Shown here: positions 51,132 to 59,699 of the stretch, in pieces
Numbering within the stretch: position 1 is the stretch's first letter
Layout: every line of letters starts with the position of its first letter
Source of the DNA: JBGPEQ01 sp050180895
Lineage (GTDB): Bacteria > Pseudomonadota > Alphaproteobacteria > Dongiales > Dongiaceae
Assembly (NCBI GenBank): GCA_050180895.1
Contig: JBFXDS010000019.1
Coordinates: 1-61,420 of the forward strand
Reading direction: 5' to 3'
Length of the DNA stretch: 61,420 nucleotides
Made by a program: the position numbers and the translations under genes
Notes under the pieces: generated by a model
Seen by the model: only the letters and a program-made list of their open reading frames with translations
Databases searched by the model: none
What the model was told of the DNA's origin: nothing

Positions 51132-52688
51132 GTGATCCGAGCCGCCGCCGTCTCGCCTGCTCCCGTTCATGTCGACCGTACGGCAGCGGAGCCGCTGCAT
51201 CGCCAGGTCTATCGCGATCTGGTGCAGCTGATCCTGTCGGGCCGGTTGCGGCCGGGCGCACGGGTGCCGTCGAGCCGCACGCTGGCGGCCGAGCTCGGCA
51301 TCGCCCGCAACACGGCGCTGCTCGCGCTCGAGCAGGCGGCGAGCGAGGGATATCTGGAGGCGCGCCACGGCTCCGGCACCTATGTGTCGAGCGAGCTGCC
51401 GGATGTGCCCCCGGTCGCGTTCCATGGGCGGGTAGCGCCGGGCGGTCGACAGCCGCGGCTGTCGACCCGCGCACGCTCTCTGCTGGCGCTCACCAACCAG
51501 CCGCTGGCGACACCGGGCTTGCTGCGGCCGGGCGAGCCGGACTGCACCGATTTCCCGTTCGGCATGTGGGCGCGGCTGATGGCGGAGGGATGGCGCGCGC
51601 CCGATCGCGGCATCCTCCTGGGCGACGGCGGCGCCGGCCACGCGCGGCTGCGCGAGGCGATCAGCGACTATCTTGCCGCCGCGCGCGGCGTCGGCAGCAC
51701 CGCCGGGCAGACGGTCATCGTTTCCGGCATCCGCCAGGCGCTGGCGGTGGTCGCCCGTCTCCTGCTCGATCCGGGCGACGTGGTCTGGCTGGAGAATCCC
51801 GGCTATCCCGGCCTGCGCGGACCGCTGGTCGCGACCGGCGCCAAGCTGGCGGCGGTCGAGGTCGACGGCGAGGGGCTGTCGTTGCGCGCCGGCCGGCGGC
51901 TGGCGCCGCGGCCCAAGCTGATCTGCGTCGCGCCCTCGCATCAATATCCTCTGGGCATGACGATGAGCGTGGCGCGGCGCCTGGCGCTCCTCGACTATGC
52001 GCGGCAGGTCAACGCCTGGATCTTCGAAGACGATTACGACAGCGAGTGGCGCTATTCCGGACGGCCGCTGGCCGCGATGCAGGGCCTCGACCGCGACGGC
52101 CGCGTGCTCTATGCGGGCACGTTCTCGAAGATCCTCTTTCCGTCGATCCGGCTCGGCTACATCGTCCTGCCGCCGCAGCTGGTGGCGCCGTTTCTTGCCG
52201 CGCGCCGGGCGTTGGACGACCAGCCGGCCGTGCTGGCGCAGCCGGCGCTGGCGGAGTTCATCGCCGGCGGCCATCTCGCCGCCCATCTGCGCCGGCAGCG
52301 CCGACGGTACAAGGCGAAGCAGGAGCGGATGCTGGCGGCGGCCGACCGGCATCTGCGCGGCCTGCTCGAGGTGGCGGCGGACGCCGGCGGGATGCATCTC
52401 GTCGGCTATCTGCAGGACGATCTCGCCCGGCGGATGAGCGATGTCGAGGCGAGCCGCCGCGCCGCGGCCGCCGGCATCGCCGCGCCGCCTCTGTCGGACC
52501 ATTGGATCGGCCGCCCCCGGCGACAGGGCTTGTTGCTGGGCTATACGGCGCCGCCGGAGCGACAGATCGACGCCATCGTCGCCCGCCTGGCCAGGGCTCT
52601 CGTCGACCGAGATGGCGGATCTTCCGGATGGCAGGAATCCGGGCGGGCGAGCCGCTCGCATGCGGTCCGGCGAATCGCGCTACCATGA
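51132..52688 (+). CDS. MocR/PdxR-like transcriptional regulator (GntR-HTH + aminotransferase fold)
   Basis: This 518-residue regulator has an N-terminal GntR wHTH (PLHRQVYRDLVQLILSGRLR, PGARVPSSRTLAAELGIARN) fused to a class I aminotransferase-like domain with the PLP lysine in YAGTFSKILFPSIRLGY. It probably senses PLP or an amine and controls the divergent FMN-protein gene. The frame opens at TTG 51120; GTG 51132 is the likely start. Confidence 0.92.
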   Translation: MIRAAAVSPAPVHVDRTAAEPLHRQVYRDLVQLILSGRLRPGARVPSSRTLAAELGIARNTALLALEQAASEGYLEARHGSGTYVSSELPDVPPVAFHGRVAPGGRQPRLSTRARSLLALTNQPLATPGLLRPGEPDCTDFPFGMWARLMAEGWRAPDRGILLGDGGAGHARLREAISDYLAAARGVGSTAGQTVIVSGIRQALAVVARLLLDPGDVVWLENPGYPGLRGPLVATGAKLAAVEVDGEGLSLRAGRRLAPRPKLICVAPSHQYPLGMTMSVARRLALLDYARQVNAWIFEDDYDSEWRYSGRPLAAMQGLDRDGRVLYAGTFSKILFPSIRLGYIVLPPQLVAPFLAARRALDDQPAVLAQPALAEFIAGGHLAAHLRRQRRRYKAKQERMLAAADRHLRGLLEVAADAGGMHLVGYLQDDLARRMSDVEASRRAAAAGIAAPPLSDHWIGRPRRQGLLLGYTAPPERQIDAIVARLARALVDRDGGSSGWQESGRASRSHAVRRIALP

Positions 52689-52737
52689 CGGCGGCGAAGT
52701 GAATGCGTATCGCCGCGGCGAAGGGATTGCTGGTAGC

Positions 52738-55700
52738 ATGTCTTCCCTGAAGGCTATGATCTTCGTCACACCGCCCGTTCCGCCTAATCCTCTGCGCCAG
52801 CGGCTGCGCGCGGCCTATCGCGCCGACGAGACGGCCTCCGTCGATGCGCTGCTGTCCGAGGCCGAGCTGCCGGCCGAGATGCTGGACCGTATCGCCCTGC
52901 GGGCGCGGGCGCTGGTGCAGGGCGTGCGCGCGGCGCGGCTCGGGCAGGGCGGCCTCGACGCCTTCCTGCACGAGTATCAGCTGAGCAGCCGCGAGGGCGT
53001 GGTGCTGATGTGCCTCGCCGAGGCGCTGCTGCGCATTCCCGACGCCGACACGGCCGACGCGCTGATCAAGGACAAGCTCGGCAGCGCCGACTGGGAGCGG
53101 CATATCGGCACCTCCGAGTCGCTGCTCGTCAACGCCTCCACCTGGGCCCTGATGCTCACCGGCCGGATCGTCAAGTTCGGCGGCGACGAGACGCGCGACC
53201 TGGCGGGCGTGCTGCGGCGCCTGGTGGGGCGGAGCGGCGAGCCGGTGATCCGCCAGGCGGTGACGCAGGCGATGCGCATCCTCGGCCGCCAGTTCGTCAT
53301 GGGCCGCAACATCGAGGAGGCGCTCGATCGCGCCCGCGCCCTGGAGAAGCACGGCTACCGCTACTCTTACGACATGCTGGGCGAGGCGGCGCGCACCATG
53401 CGCGATGCCGACCGCTACGACCGCGCCTATCACGCCGCCATCGTCGCCATCGGCGCGGCCGCAGGCAAGCGCGGGCCGGTCGAGAGCCCGGGGATATCGG
53501 TGAAGCTGTCGGCGCTGCATCCGCGCTACGAGTTCGCCCAGCGCGCCCGCGTCATGGAGGAGCTGGTGCCGCGGCTGAAGGCGCTGGCCATGGCGGCCCG
53601 GCGGGTCGATATCGGCTTCACCGTCGATGCCGAGGAGGCCGACCGGCTCGACCTCTCGCTCGACGTCATCGAGGCGGTATCGGGCGATCCGGACTTGGCG
53701 AACTGGGCCGGATTCGGCCTGGCGATCCAGGCCTACCAGAAGCGCTGTCTCCCGCTGATCGACTGGCTCGGCGACATGGCGCACCGGCACAAGCGGCGGC
53801 TGATGGTGCGGCTGGTCAAGGGCGCCTACTGGGACAGCGAGATCAAGTGGAGCCAGGAGCGGGGCCTGCCGGGCTATCCCGTATTCACGCGCAAGCTGTC
53901 GACCGACGTGTCCTACCTCGCCTGCGCCAGGAAGCTGCTGGCGGATCCGGCGGCCTTCTATCCGCAGTTCGCCACTCACAACGCGCACACCCTGGCTGCC
54001 GTGCTGGAGATGGCCGGCAACCGGCGCGACTTCGAGTTCCAGCGACTGCACGGCATGGGCGAGGCGCTCTACGAGCAGGTCGTGGGGCCCGAGGCGCTGG
54101 GGCTGGCGGCGCGCATCTACGCGCCGGTCGGCAGCCACGAGGATCTGCTGGCCTATCTCGTGCGCCGGCTGCTGGAGAACGGGGCCAACACCTCCTTCGT
54201 CAACCGCATCGTCGACGAGAAGGCGCCGATCGAGGAGCTGATCGCCGATCCGGTGGTCAAGCTGCGGCGCCTGCCGCACAAGCCGCATCCGCACATCCCG
54301 TTGCCGGTCGATCTCTATGGCGAGGGGCGCAAGAACGCCCGCGGCATCGATCTGACGGACCTGACGGAGTTGGAGCCGCTGGCCGGGGCCATGGATGCGG
54401 CCGCGGCGAGCGATTGGTCGGCGGCGCCGCTGATCGGCGGCGTGGCGCGCGTCGGCACGGCGAAGCCGGTGACCAATCCGGCCGACCGGCGGCAGACCGT
54501 CGGGCAGGTGATCGAGGCGGGCAAGGCCGAGGTCGAGGAGGCGCTGAGCCGGGCCGCGCGGGCGGCCGAGGATTGGAACGCGACCCCTGCGGCCGAGCGC
54601 GCGGCCTGCCTGGAGCGCGCGGCCGACCTGCTGGAGCGGGACCGGGCGACGCTGATGGCGATGTGCGTGCGCGAGGCCGGCAAGACCATTCCCGACGCGC
54701 TGGCCGAGGTGCGCGAGGCCGTCGATTTCTGCCGCTACTACGCGCAGCGCGCGCGGGCGGACTTCGCGGCGCCGCTGGCGCTGCCGGGGCCGACGGGCGA
54801 GCGCAACCAGATCGCGCTGCAGGGACGCGGCGTGTTCGCCTGCATCTCGCCCTGGAACTTCCCGCTGGCCATCTTCACCGGACAGGTGAGCGCGGCGCTG
54901 GCGGCCGGCAATGCGGTCGTGGCCAAGCCGGCCGAGCAGACGCCGCTGGTCGCCGCGGCGGCCGTGCGCACCCTGCACGATGCGGGCGTGCCGCCGGACG
55001 CGCTGCACCTGCTGCCCGGCGACGGGCCGACGGTCGGCGCGCCGCTGGTGGCCGATCCGCGCATCGCAGGCGTCTCCTTCACCGGGTCGACCGAGACGGC
55101 GCGGGCCATCAACCAGTCGCTCGCCGCGCGGTCGGGGCCGATCGTGCCGCTGATCGCGGAGACCGGCGGGCAGAACGTGATGATCGTCGATTCCTCGGCG
55201 CTGCCGGAGCAGGTGGTGCGCGACGTGCTGATCTCCTCGTTCCAGAGCGCGGGCCAGCGCTGCTCGGCCCTCCGGGTGCTGTTCGTGCAGGAGGACATCG
55301 CCGAGAGGCTGGAGGAGATGCTGGTCGGCGCCATGGCCGAGCTGACGGTCGGCGATCCGGCGCTGCTGTCCACCGACGTCGGGCCGGTCATCGACGAGGC
55401 GGCGAAGGAGACGCTGGAGGCGCATGCGCAGCGCATGGCGCACGAGGGCGAGCTGCTGCATTGCGTGCAGCCCGGCCCCGGCACCGAGCATGGCAGCTTC
55501 GTCGCGCCGCGCGCCTTCCGCATCGACCGGCTGGCGCGCCTGGAGCGCGAGGTGTTCGGGCCGATCCTGCATGTGATCCGCTGGCAGGCCGATCGGCTGG
55601 ACCAGGTGCTGGAGGCGGTGAACGCGACCGGCTACGGCCTCACCCTCGGCATCCACAGCCGCATCGATTCGACGGTCGCCTACATCCACGAGCGGCTGCG

Positions 55701-55908
55701 GGTGGGCAATGCCTACGTCAACCGCAACATGATCGGCGCCGTGGTCGGCGTGCAGCCCTTCGGCGGCGAGGGCCTGTCGGGCACCGGGCCGAAGGCGGGC
55801 GGGCCGCACTATCTCCACCGCTTCGCCACCGAGCGCACGCTGACCATCGACACGACGGCGGCGGGCGGCAATGCGTCCCTGCTCAGCCTGCAGGAGGAGG
55901 GGGCGTGA
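52738..55908 (+). CDS. putA: bifunctional proline dehydrogenase/P5C dehydrogenase
   Basis: This 1056-residue PutA oxidises proline to glutamate in two steps. The PRODH domain has LVKGAYWDSEIKWSQERGLP and YAPVGSHEDLLAYLVRRLLE; the P5CDH domain has CISPWNFPLAIFTGQ, GVSFTGSTETA, AETGGQNVMIV and catalytic Cys in FQSAGQRCSALR. The N-terminus (MSSLKAMIFVTPPVPPNPLR) lacks the ribbon-helix-helix DNA-binding domain of trifunctional PutA, so it is not itself a repressor. The start is ATG 52738. Confidence 0.96.
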   Translation: MSSLKAMIFVTPPVPPNPLRQRLRAAYRADETASVDALLSEAELPAEMLDRIALRARALVQGVRAARLGQGGLDAFLHEYQLSSREGVVLMCLAEALLRIPDADTADALIKDKLGSADWERHIGTSESLLVNASTWALMLTGRIVKFGGDETRDLAGVLRRLVGRSGEPVIRQAVTQAMRILGRQFVMGRNIEEALDRARALEKHGYRYSYDMLGEAARTMRDADRYDRAYHAAIVAIGAAAGKRGPVESPGISVKLSALHPRYEFAQRARVMEELVPRLKALAMAARRVDIGFTVDAEEADRLDLSLDVIEAVSGDPDLANWAGFGLAIQAYQKRCLPLIDWLGDMAHRHKRRLMVRLVKGAYWDSEIKWSQERGLPGYPVFTRKLSTDVSYLACARKLLADPAAFYPQFATHNAHTLAAVLEMAGNRRDFEFQRLHGMGEALYEQVVGPEALGLAARIYAPVGSHEDLLAYLVRRLLENGANTSFVNRIVDEKAPIEELIADPVVKLRRLPHKPHPHIPLPVDLYGEGRKNARGIDLTDLTELEPLAGAMDAAAASDWSAAPLIGGVARVGTAKPVTNPADRRQTVGQVIEAGKAEVEEALSRAARAAEDWNATPAAERAACLERAADLLERDRATLMAMCVREAGKTIPDALAEVREAVDFCRYYAQRARADFAAPLALPGPTGERNQIALQGRGVFACISPWNFPLAIFTGQVSAALAAGNAVVAKPAEQTPLVAAAAVRTLHDAGVPPDALHLLPGDGPTVGAPLVADPRIAGVSFTGSTETARAINQSLAARSGPIVPLIAETGGQNVMIVDSSALPEQVVRDVLISSFQSAGQRCSALRVLFVQEDIAERLEEMLVGAMAELTVGDPALLSTDVGPVIDEAAKETLEAHAQRMAHEGELLHCVQPGPGTEHGSFVAPRAFRIDRLARLEREVFGPILHVIRWQADRLDQVLEAVNATGYGLTLGIHSRIDSTVAYIHERLRVGNAYVNRNMIGAVVGVQPFGGEGLSGTGPKAGGPHYLHRFATERTLTIDTTAAGGNASLLSLQEEGA

Positions 55909-56195
55909 GCGGGCAATAGGTCAGCTCTCCTGACGTAGCTTCGGAAATCTGAACAACGAGCCCATGTAAAGGAAGTTAACGCAGGTCCGATTGGGTGAAT
56001 CATGCGTGAAGTGCGTAGCAGAGGCATAAGCCGGGGCCTGAAATCCATCACCGACAGATGCATGGAAAAATCGTCGGATCGTGAAAACCGGTCGCTGGAG
56101 ATAGTATGTTTTGACGGGACCCCTGTCAAGAACAATAAAGGAACAATGAGGTAAAAATTGATCGGTTGCGTAAGCAGGCCGGAGCGCGCGGGGGC
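55909..56195. other. 287-base intergenic region, AT-richer, no convincing gene
   Basis: Between putA and the DUF1989 gene the sequence is visibly richer in A/T than the coding DNA around it. A 99-residue minus-strand frame (55921-56220) overlaps the next gene and has no recognisable domain. It contains the dyad TTGACGGGACCCCTGTCAA at 56111-56129 and no repeat of the other families. Confidence 0.5.
56111..56129. promoter_or_regulatory. imperfect dyad upstream of DUF1989 gene
   Basis: TTGACGGGACCCCTGTCAA reads as an inverted repeat with one mismatch in the arms. It is 67 bases before the start of the DUF1989 gene at 56196. It could be an operator; TTGAC could also be a -35 element. Confidence 0.35.
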
Positions 56196-56798
56196 ATGAC
56201 CACGCTCGAGATTCCCCCACGCGGCGGCGCGGCCGTGCTGGTGGCGCGGGGGCAGCGCCTGCGGATCGTCACGCCCAGAGGCGCGCAGGCGGCAGACTTC
56301 TTCGCCTACGCCGCCGACAATGTGCGGGAGTGGCTGTCGCCGATGCACACGTGGGTGACGACGCGGTCGATCAAGCCGCGTCCGGGCGATACGTTCCTGT
56401 CGCGGTTCCGCCGGCCGATGCTGGACTTCCTCGAGGACGGCGCCGGCGGCATGCACGACATGATGATCGCCGCCTGCGACCAGGGGCGCTACGAGCAGTT
56501 CGGGTTCGTCGGGCCGCATGCGAGCTGCTCGGAGAACCTGCGCAGCGCCATGGCGCGGCTCGGGCATCAGATCGACGTGGTGCCGCAACCCGTGAATTTC
56601 TTCACCAACACGGTCGTCGAGACCGACGGCAAGCTGGTCTCGCCGCCCAACACGGTGCCGCCCGGCGGCTATGTCGAGCTGGCGGCGCGCATGGACCTGC
56701 TCTGCGTCGTCTCCTCCTGTCCGTTCGACCTGCCGATCCCCGGCTGGACGATCAACGCGCCGGGCGGGCCAACGGAGCTGGTGGTGGAGTTGGGTTAA
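56196..56798 (+). CDS. DUF1989 (urea carboxylase-associated) family protein
   Basis: This 200-residue protein has the DUF1989 sequence pattern (TPRGAQAADFFAYAADNVRE, FVGPHASCSENLR, VPPGGYVELAARMDLLCVVS), with PFDLPIPGW at the C-terminus. Related proteins accompany urea carboxylase or amine/aminolactam catabolism genes. ATG 56196 is preferred (the TTG at 56166 extends the frame only slightly). It lies just after putA and before the AT-rich TA promoter. Confidence 0.85.
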   Translation: MTTLEIPPRGGAAVLVARGQRLRIVTPRGAQAADFFAYAADNVREWLSPMHTWVTTRSIKPRPGDTFLSRFRRPMLDFLEDGAGGMHDMMIAACDQGRYEQFGFVGPHASCSENLRSAMARLGHQIDVVPQPVNFFTNTVVETDGKLVSPPNTVPPGGYVELAARMDLLCVVSSCPFDLPIPGWTINAPGGPTELVVELG

Positions 56799-56861
56799 CG
56801 TTTATATCAATTAATCTTCTTGTGTATTGACTAATTCATCATTTCGTATATTCTTAAAGTC
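56799..56861 (+). promoter_or_regulatory. AT-rich promoter of the HTH/nucleotidyltransferase pair
   Basis: A sharply AT-rich interval (for example tgtattgactaattcat, cgtatattcttaaag) precedes GTG 56862. It includes TTGACT and TATATT about 14 bases apart, an unusually short -35/-10 spacing, and several short A/T dyads. The contrast with the surrounding ~GC-rich coding DNA suggests a recently acquired module. Confidence 0.5.
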
Positions 56862-57407
56862 GTGAGAATTCAGCTCGACACATCGGGGGAATTATCCCCT
56901 CGACGCTTCATCGAGGCGGTGCTCGAATTTGCCAAAGGCTGCCATATCGATCAGGCGACATTGGCGACGCAGGCAGGCATTGCTCCAGAGGCGCTGTCGC
57001 GGCTCAAAAAGGCCGGCAACTGCCGGCTTGCAACTGCACTTGGACTGGCGAGGGCGGCCGGCCTGACGCGTATCATCCTCGAACCGGGCCCGGCGGATGT
57101 CGCTGCGCCTGCGGATCGCTCCGCGGCGACGGTCAGCGCGCGCAAGCTGAGCGCCGGCCGACGAGTTCCGATCACCGCCGACGAACTGGTCGCCGCGCTT
57201 CGCGCCGACGAGGTTCCGGCGCGCCATCGAGCCCATGTGTTCGGCTTCTTCGAGGAACTGCCGATCGACGCGGTGCATGAGGTCATCCTGGACGAGAGAC
57301 TCGATTTTCCGCATCTGGCGCAAGCGGCGAGACGCCTCGGGGCGGAGGGCAAGACGGTTGAGTGGATCGAAGACATGGCCGGCGACGGCGTGGCGACGGC
57401 TGCTTGA
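56862..57407 (+). CDS. HTH-XRE-like protein, putative antitoxin
   Basis: This 181-residue protein starts at GTG 56862. Residues ~31-68 (QATLATQAGIAPEALSRLKK then ATALGLARAAG) form a Cro/CI-type helix-turn-helix. A linker with PADRSAATVSAR follows, then a second compact domain (PITADELVAALRADEVPARH to ARRLGAEGKTVEWIEDM). It is not the classical AbiEi winged helix, but it is positioned as the antitoxin/regulator of the nucleotidyltransferase, with which it overlaps. Confidence 0.7.
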   Translation: MRIQLDTSGELSPRRFIEAVLEFAKGCHIDQATLATQAGIAPEALSRLKKAGNCRLATALGLARAAGLTRIILEPGPADVAAPADRSAATVSARKLSAGRRVPITADELVAALRADEVPARHRAHVFGFFEELPIDAVHEVILDERLDFPHLAQAARRLGAEGKTVEWIEDMAGDGVATAA

Positions 57408-58038
57408 ATCGGCGCTGCCGGTTCTCGACGAAGCCGGAGCCGGCACAGGATGGACTCTCGGCGGCGGGACGGCGCTGGCGCTGCGGCTGGAACACCGGAT
57501 CAGCTATGACATCGACATCTTCCTGGAATTCTCGACGGTGCTGCGGGCCGTGTCGCCGAACAGGAACATGGCGGCACGCGCCATTACGAGCCACTGGCAG
57601 GAGCCGGGTCACTACGTGAAGCTGGAATGCGAGGACGGCGCGATCGACTTCATCGTCGCATCGCGGCAGACGGACGTTCCGCCCTGGCGCTATGACTTCA
57701 AGGACCGCGCGGTCCTGGTCGAGGAGCCGGCGGAGATCCTGGCGAAGAAGCTGCGCTATCGTGGGTCGCAGCTGGTGCCGCGCGATGTCTTTGATTTGCT
57801 GGTGGCCGCCCGGTTCGATCCGACGTCGGTGGCAACGGCCGTGCAGGCCGCGCCGCGCGCGGCGCGGCTAGCGATCGATCGTATCGAGCGGATCAGCCGA
57901 CGGTATCGTGACGCTATCGGCGACGAGGTGAATCCGACCACGCGGGGCGCCGAACTGCTCGAAGCCGATCCGCTGCATGCCGCGGCGGTTCTGCGGGAAC
58001 AGCTGGAACGGGTGGCCTCAGGCGAACGCGGAGACTGA
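57358..58038 (+). CDS. nucleotidyltransferase, AbiEii/AbiGii-like putative toxin
   Basis: This 226-residue MNT-fold protein starts at TTG 57358 after GGAGGG, because no ATG or GTG is in frame near its conserved N-terminus; it overlaps the HTH gene by 50 bases. TLGGGTALAL (Gly-Gly-Thr at 36-38), the DID metal pair (Asp51, Asp53) and KKLRYRGSQLVPRDVFDLLV match the AbiEii/AbiGii pattern. AbiEii-type enzymes (for example MenT) transfer nucleotides to tRNA or GTP-type substrates. The toxin role is inferred from the family and the gene order. Confidence 0.72.
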   Translation: MSGSKTWPATAWRRLLESALPVLDEAGAGTGWTLGGGTALALRLEHRISYDIDIFLEFSTVLRAVSPNRNMAARAITSHWQEPGHYVKLECEDGAIDFIVASRQTDVPPWRYDFKDRAVLVEEPAEILAKKLRYRGSQLVPRDVFDLLVAARFDPTSVATAVQAAPRAARLAIDRIERISRRYRDAIGDEVNPTTRGAELLEADPLHAAAVLREQLERVASGERGD

Positions 58039-58129
58039 AGGCGGGCAGGGTCGGCCATCGAGGCGGCGTACGCTCCCGAGGTACGTGCGGATCGGATGGG
58101 TCAACCACGAAGACACAAAGCATGAGAAA

Positions 58130-58151
58130 GGGCGACCACACGGGGTCGCCC
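58130..58151. repeat. GGGCGACC palindrome
   Basis: GGGCGACC-acacgg-GGTCGCCC forms an eight-pair stem six-base loop hairpin, followed by gggtcgccctac. The preceding stretch resembles the motif ccacgaagacacaaag that occurs near REPs. It lies between the nucleotidyltransferase and the alcohol dehydrogenase, both ending toward it, so it may act as a bidirectional terminator-like hairpin or a REP. Confidence 0.6.
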
Positions 58152-58187
58152 TACGTCATCCTTCGTATCCTTGCGGTCAGCCCAGAC

Positions 58188-59363
58188 CTACAGCCGCCCC
58201 TCGATGCTGGCGACGAACATCTGCTTCATCTCGGGCACGCCGGCGGGGACGGGGTTGCCGCCGGTGGAGGGGTCGTCGAAGGCGGCCTGGCTCAGCTCGT
58301 CGAGCTTGTCGGTGCCTACGCCGAGGTCCTTCAGGGTGTGGGGGATGCCGATCTCCCGGCGCAGGGTGAGGACCCAGTCCAGCACGGCCTGGTACGAGTG
58401 GGACTTCAGGCCGAGCCAGGCGGCGAGGCGCTGCATCTTCTCGTCGATGGCCTTGCGGTTGAACTGCATGACGTAGGGCATGACCACGGCGTTGGTGAGG
58501 CCGTGGTGGGTGTCGTAGACGGCACCCAACGGGTGGCTGAGCGAATGGATCGCGCCGAGGCCTTTCTGGAAGGCGGTCGCGCCCATGGTGGCCGCGCACA
58601 GCATATTGGCGCGCGCGACCAGGTTCTTGCCGTCCTTCACGGCGACCGGAAGATTTTCCTTGATCAGCCGCATGCCTTCGACGGCGATGCCCTCGGCCAT
58701 CGGGTGGTAGCCGGGCGCGCAATAGGCCTCGAAGCAGTGGGCGAGCGCATCCATGCCGGTGGCGGCGGTGATCTTCGGCGGCAGGCCGACGGTGAGGGCG
58801 GGATCGGAGATGACGATCGAGGGCTGCACCTTCGGGTGGAAGATCAGCTTCTTCTGGTGCGTCTTCTCGTTGGTGATGACGGAGACGCGGCCGACCTCCG
58901 ATCCGGTGCCGGCGGTCGTGGGCACGGCGATGATCGGCGCGACGCCCGCGGGATCGACGCGCGTCCAGTTGTCGCCGACGTCCTCGAAATCCCAGATCGG
59001 ACGTTTCTGGCCGGTCATCAGGGCAATCGCCTTGCCGGCGTCGAGCGCGCTGCCGCCGCCGAAGGCGACGACGCCGTCATGCTTGCCGGCGCGGTAGACG
59101 GCGAGACCGTCCTCCACGTTCTTCCCGATCGGGTTGCCCTTGATGTCGCTGAAGACGGCGGCGCCGAGGCCGGCGGCCGTGAGAGCGGCGAGCGCGTCCT
59201 TGATCATGGGCAGGCCGGCGAGGCCGGGATCGGTGGCGATCAGCGGCCGTTTGAGGCCGAGCTCCCGGCAGACGGCGGGCAACTCGGCGATGCGGCCGAT
59301 GCCGAAGCGGATCTTGGTCGGATAGTTCCAGTTACCGCGGAGCGAGGAGGCGTCGGTGGTCAT
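58188..59363 (-). CDS. iron-containing alcohol dehydrogenase
   Basis: This 391-residue group III (Fe-type) alcohol dehydrogenase has the NAD-binding GGGSALDAGKA and PTTAGTGSEVGRVSV motifs and the His-rich metal site ATGMDALAHCFEAY plus SLSHPLGAVYDTHHG. The physiological alcohol cannot be read from sequence. It is followed downstream on the plus side by composite repeat 1. Confidence 0.94.
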   Translation of the reverse strand: MTTDASSLRGNWNYPTKIRFGIGRIAELPAVCRELGLKRPLIATDPGLAGLPMIKDALAALTAAGLGAAVFSDIKGNPIGKNVEDGLAVYRAGKHDGVVAFGGGSALDAGKAIALMTGQKRPIWDFEDVGDNWTRVDPAGVAPIIAVPTTAGTGSEVGRVSVITNEKTHQKKLIFHPKVQPSIVISDPALTVGLPPKITAATGMDALAHCFEAYCAPGYHPMAEGIAVEGMRLIKENLPVAVKDGKNLVARANMLCAATMGATAFQKGLGAIHSLSHPLGAVYDTHHGLTNAVVMPYVMQFNRKAIDEKMQRLAAWLGLKSHSYQAVLDWVLTLRREIGIPHTLKDLGVGTDKLDELSQAAFDDPSTGGNPVPAGVPEMKQMFVASIEGRL

Positions 59364-59399
59364 GATGGATTCCGGGTTCGATGTTTCACACTCCCCTCC

Positions 59400-59588
59400 A
59401 TTGTCACCCCCGCGAAAGCGGGGGTCCAGGGGGAGTGATGGTGCGGTTGCCCTGGACCCCCGCTTCTCGCGCTATCGCTTGCACACATCTCTGCAGAATC
59501 ATCGTGCGTCCTTCGACAAGCTCGGGATGAGAAAAAATCTTACTGGCACGAAGAAAATCCCTCATCCTGAGCTTGTCGAAGGACGCAC
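59400..59588. repeat. composite repeat unit 1 (REP E plus family A copy 4)
   Basis: The unit starts with a GC-rich palindrome related to TCCCGCGAAAGCGGGA (attgtcacccccgcgaaagc). It continues with ctatcgcttgcacacatctc and ends with a complete family A element (arms 59504-59531 and 59569-59588). Its order and spacing are the same as at 61137-61312, so both are copies of one ~180-base composite. Confidence 0.85.
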
Positions 59589-59699
59589 GTCGGCAATCCC
59601 AGTCTCCTGCAAGCAATTGATTCGACTCGCGGCCTTGTGCGAATACGATAGCGCTTTCGCGGGGTGACACGTGGGGAGAGCGATCGCATAGCGCAGCCG

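Noticed and set aside
52258..55818. 1186-codon minus-strand frame over the MocR end and putA
   Set aside because: Antisense shadow of putA; no domain motif, and the product is biased to Arg/Ala/Leu/Gly. putA is confirmed by active-site motifs.
53010..55919. 969-codon plus frame inside putA
   Set aside because: Same-strand frame-shifted shadow with Arg/Gly-rich, motif-free sequence.
55921..56220. 99-residue minus frame in the gap after putA
   Set aside because: No recognisable domain, no ribosome binding site, and it overlaps the DUF1989 gene.
58130..58151. GGGCGACC hairpin as an intrinsic terminator
   Set aside because: A stable stem, but no run of T after it on either strand, so I list it as a repeat/hairpin.
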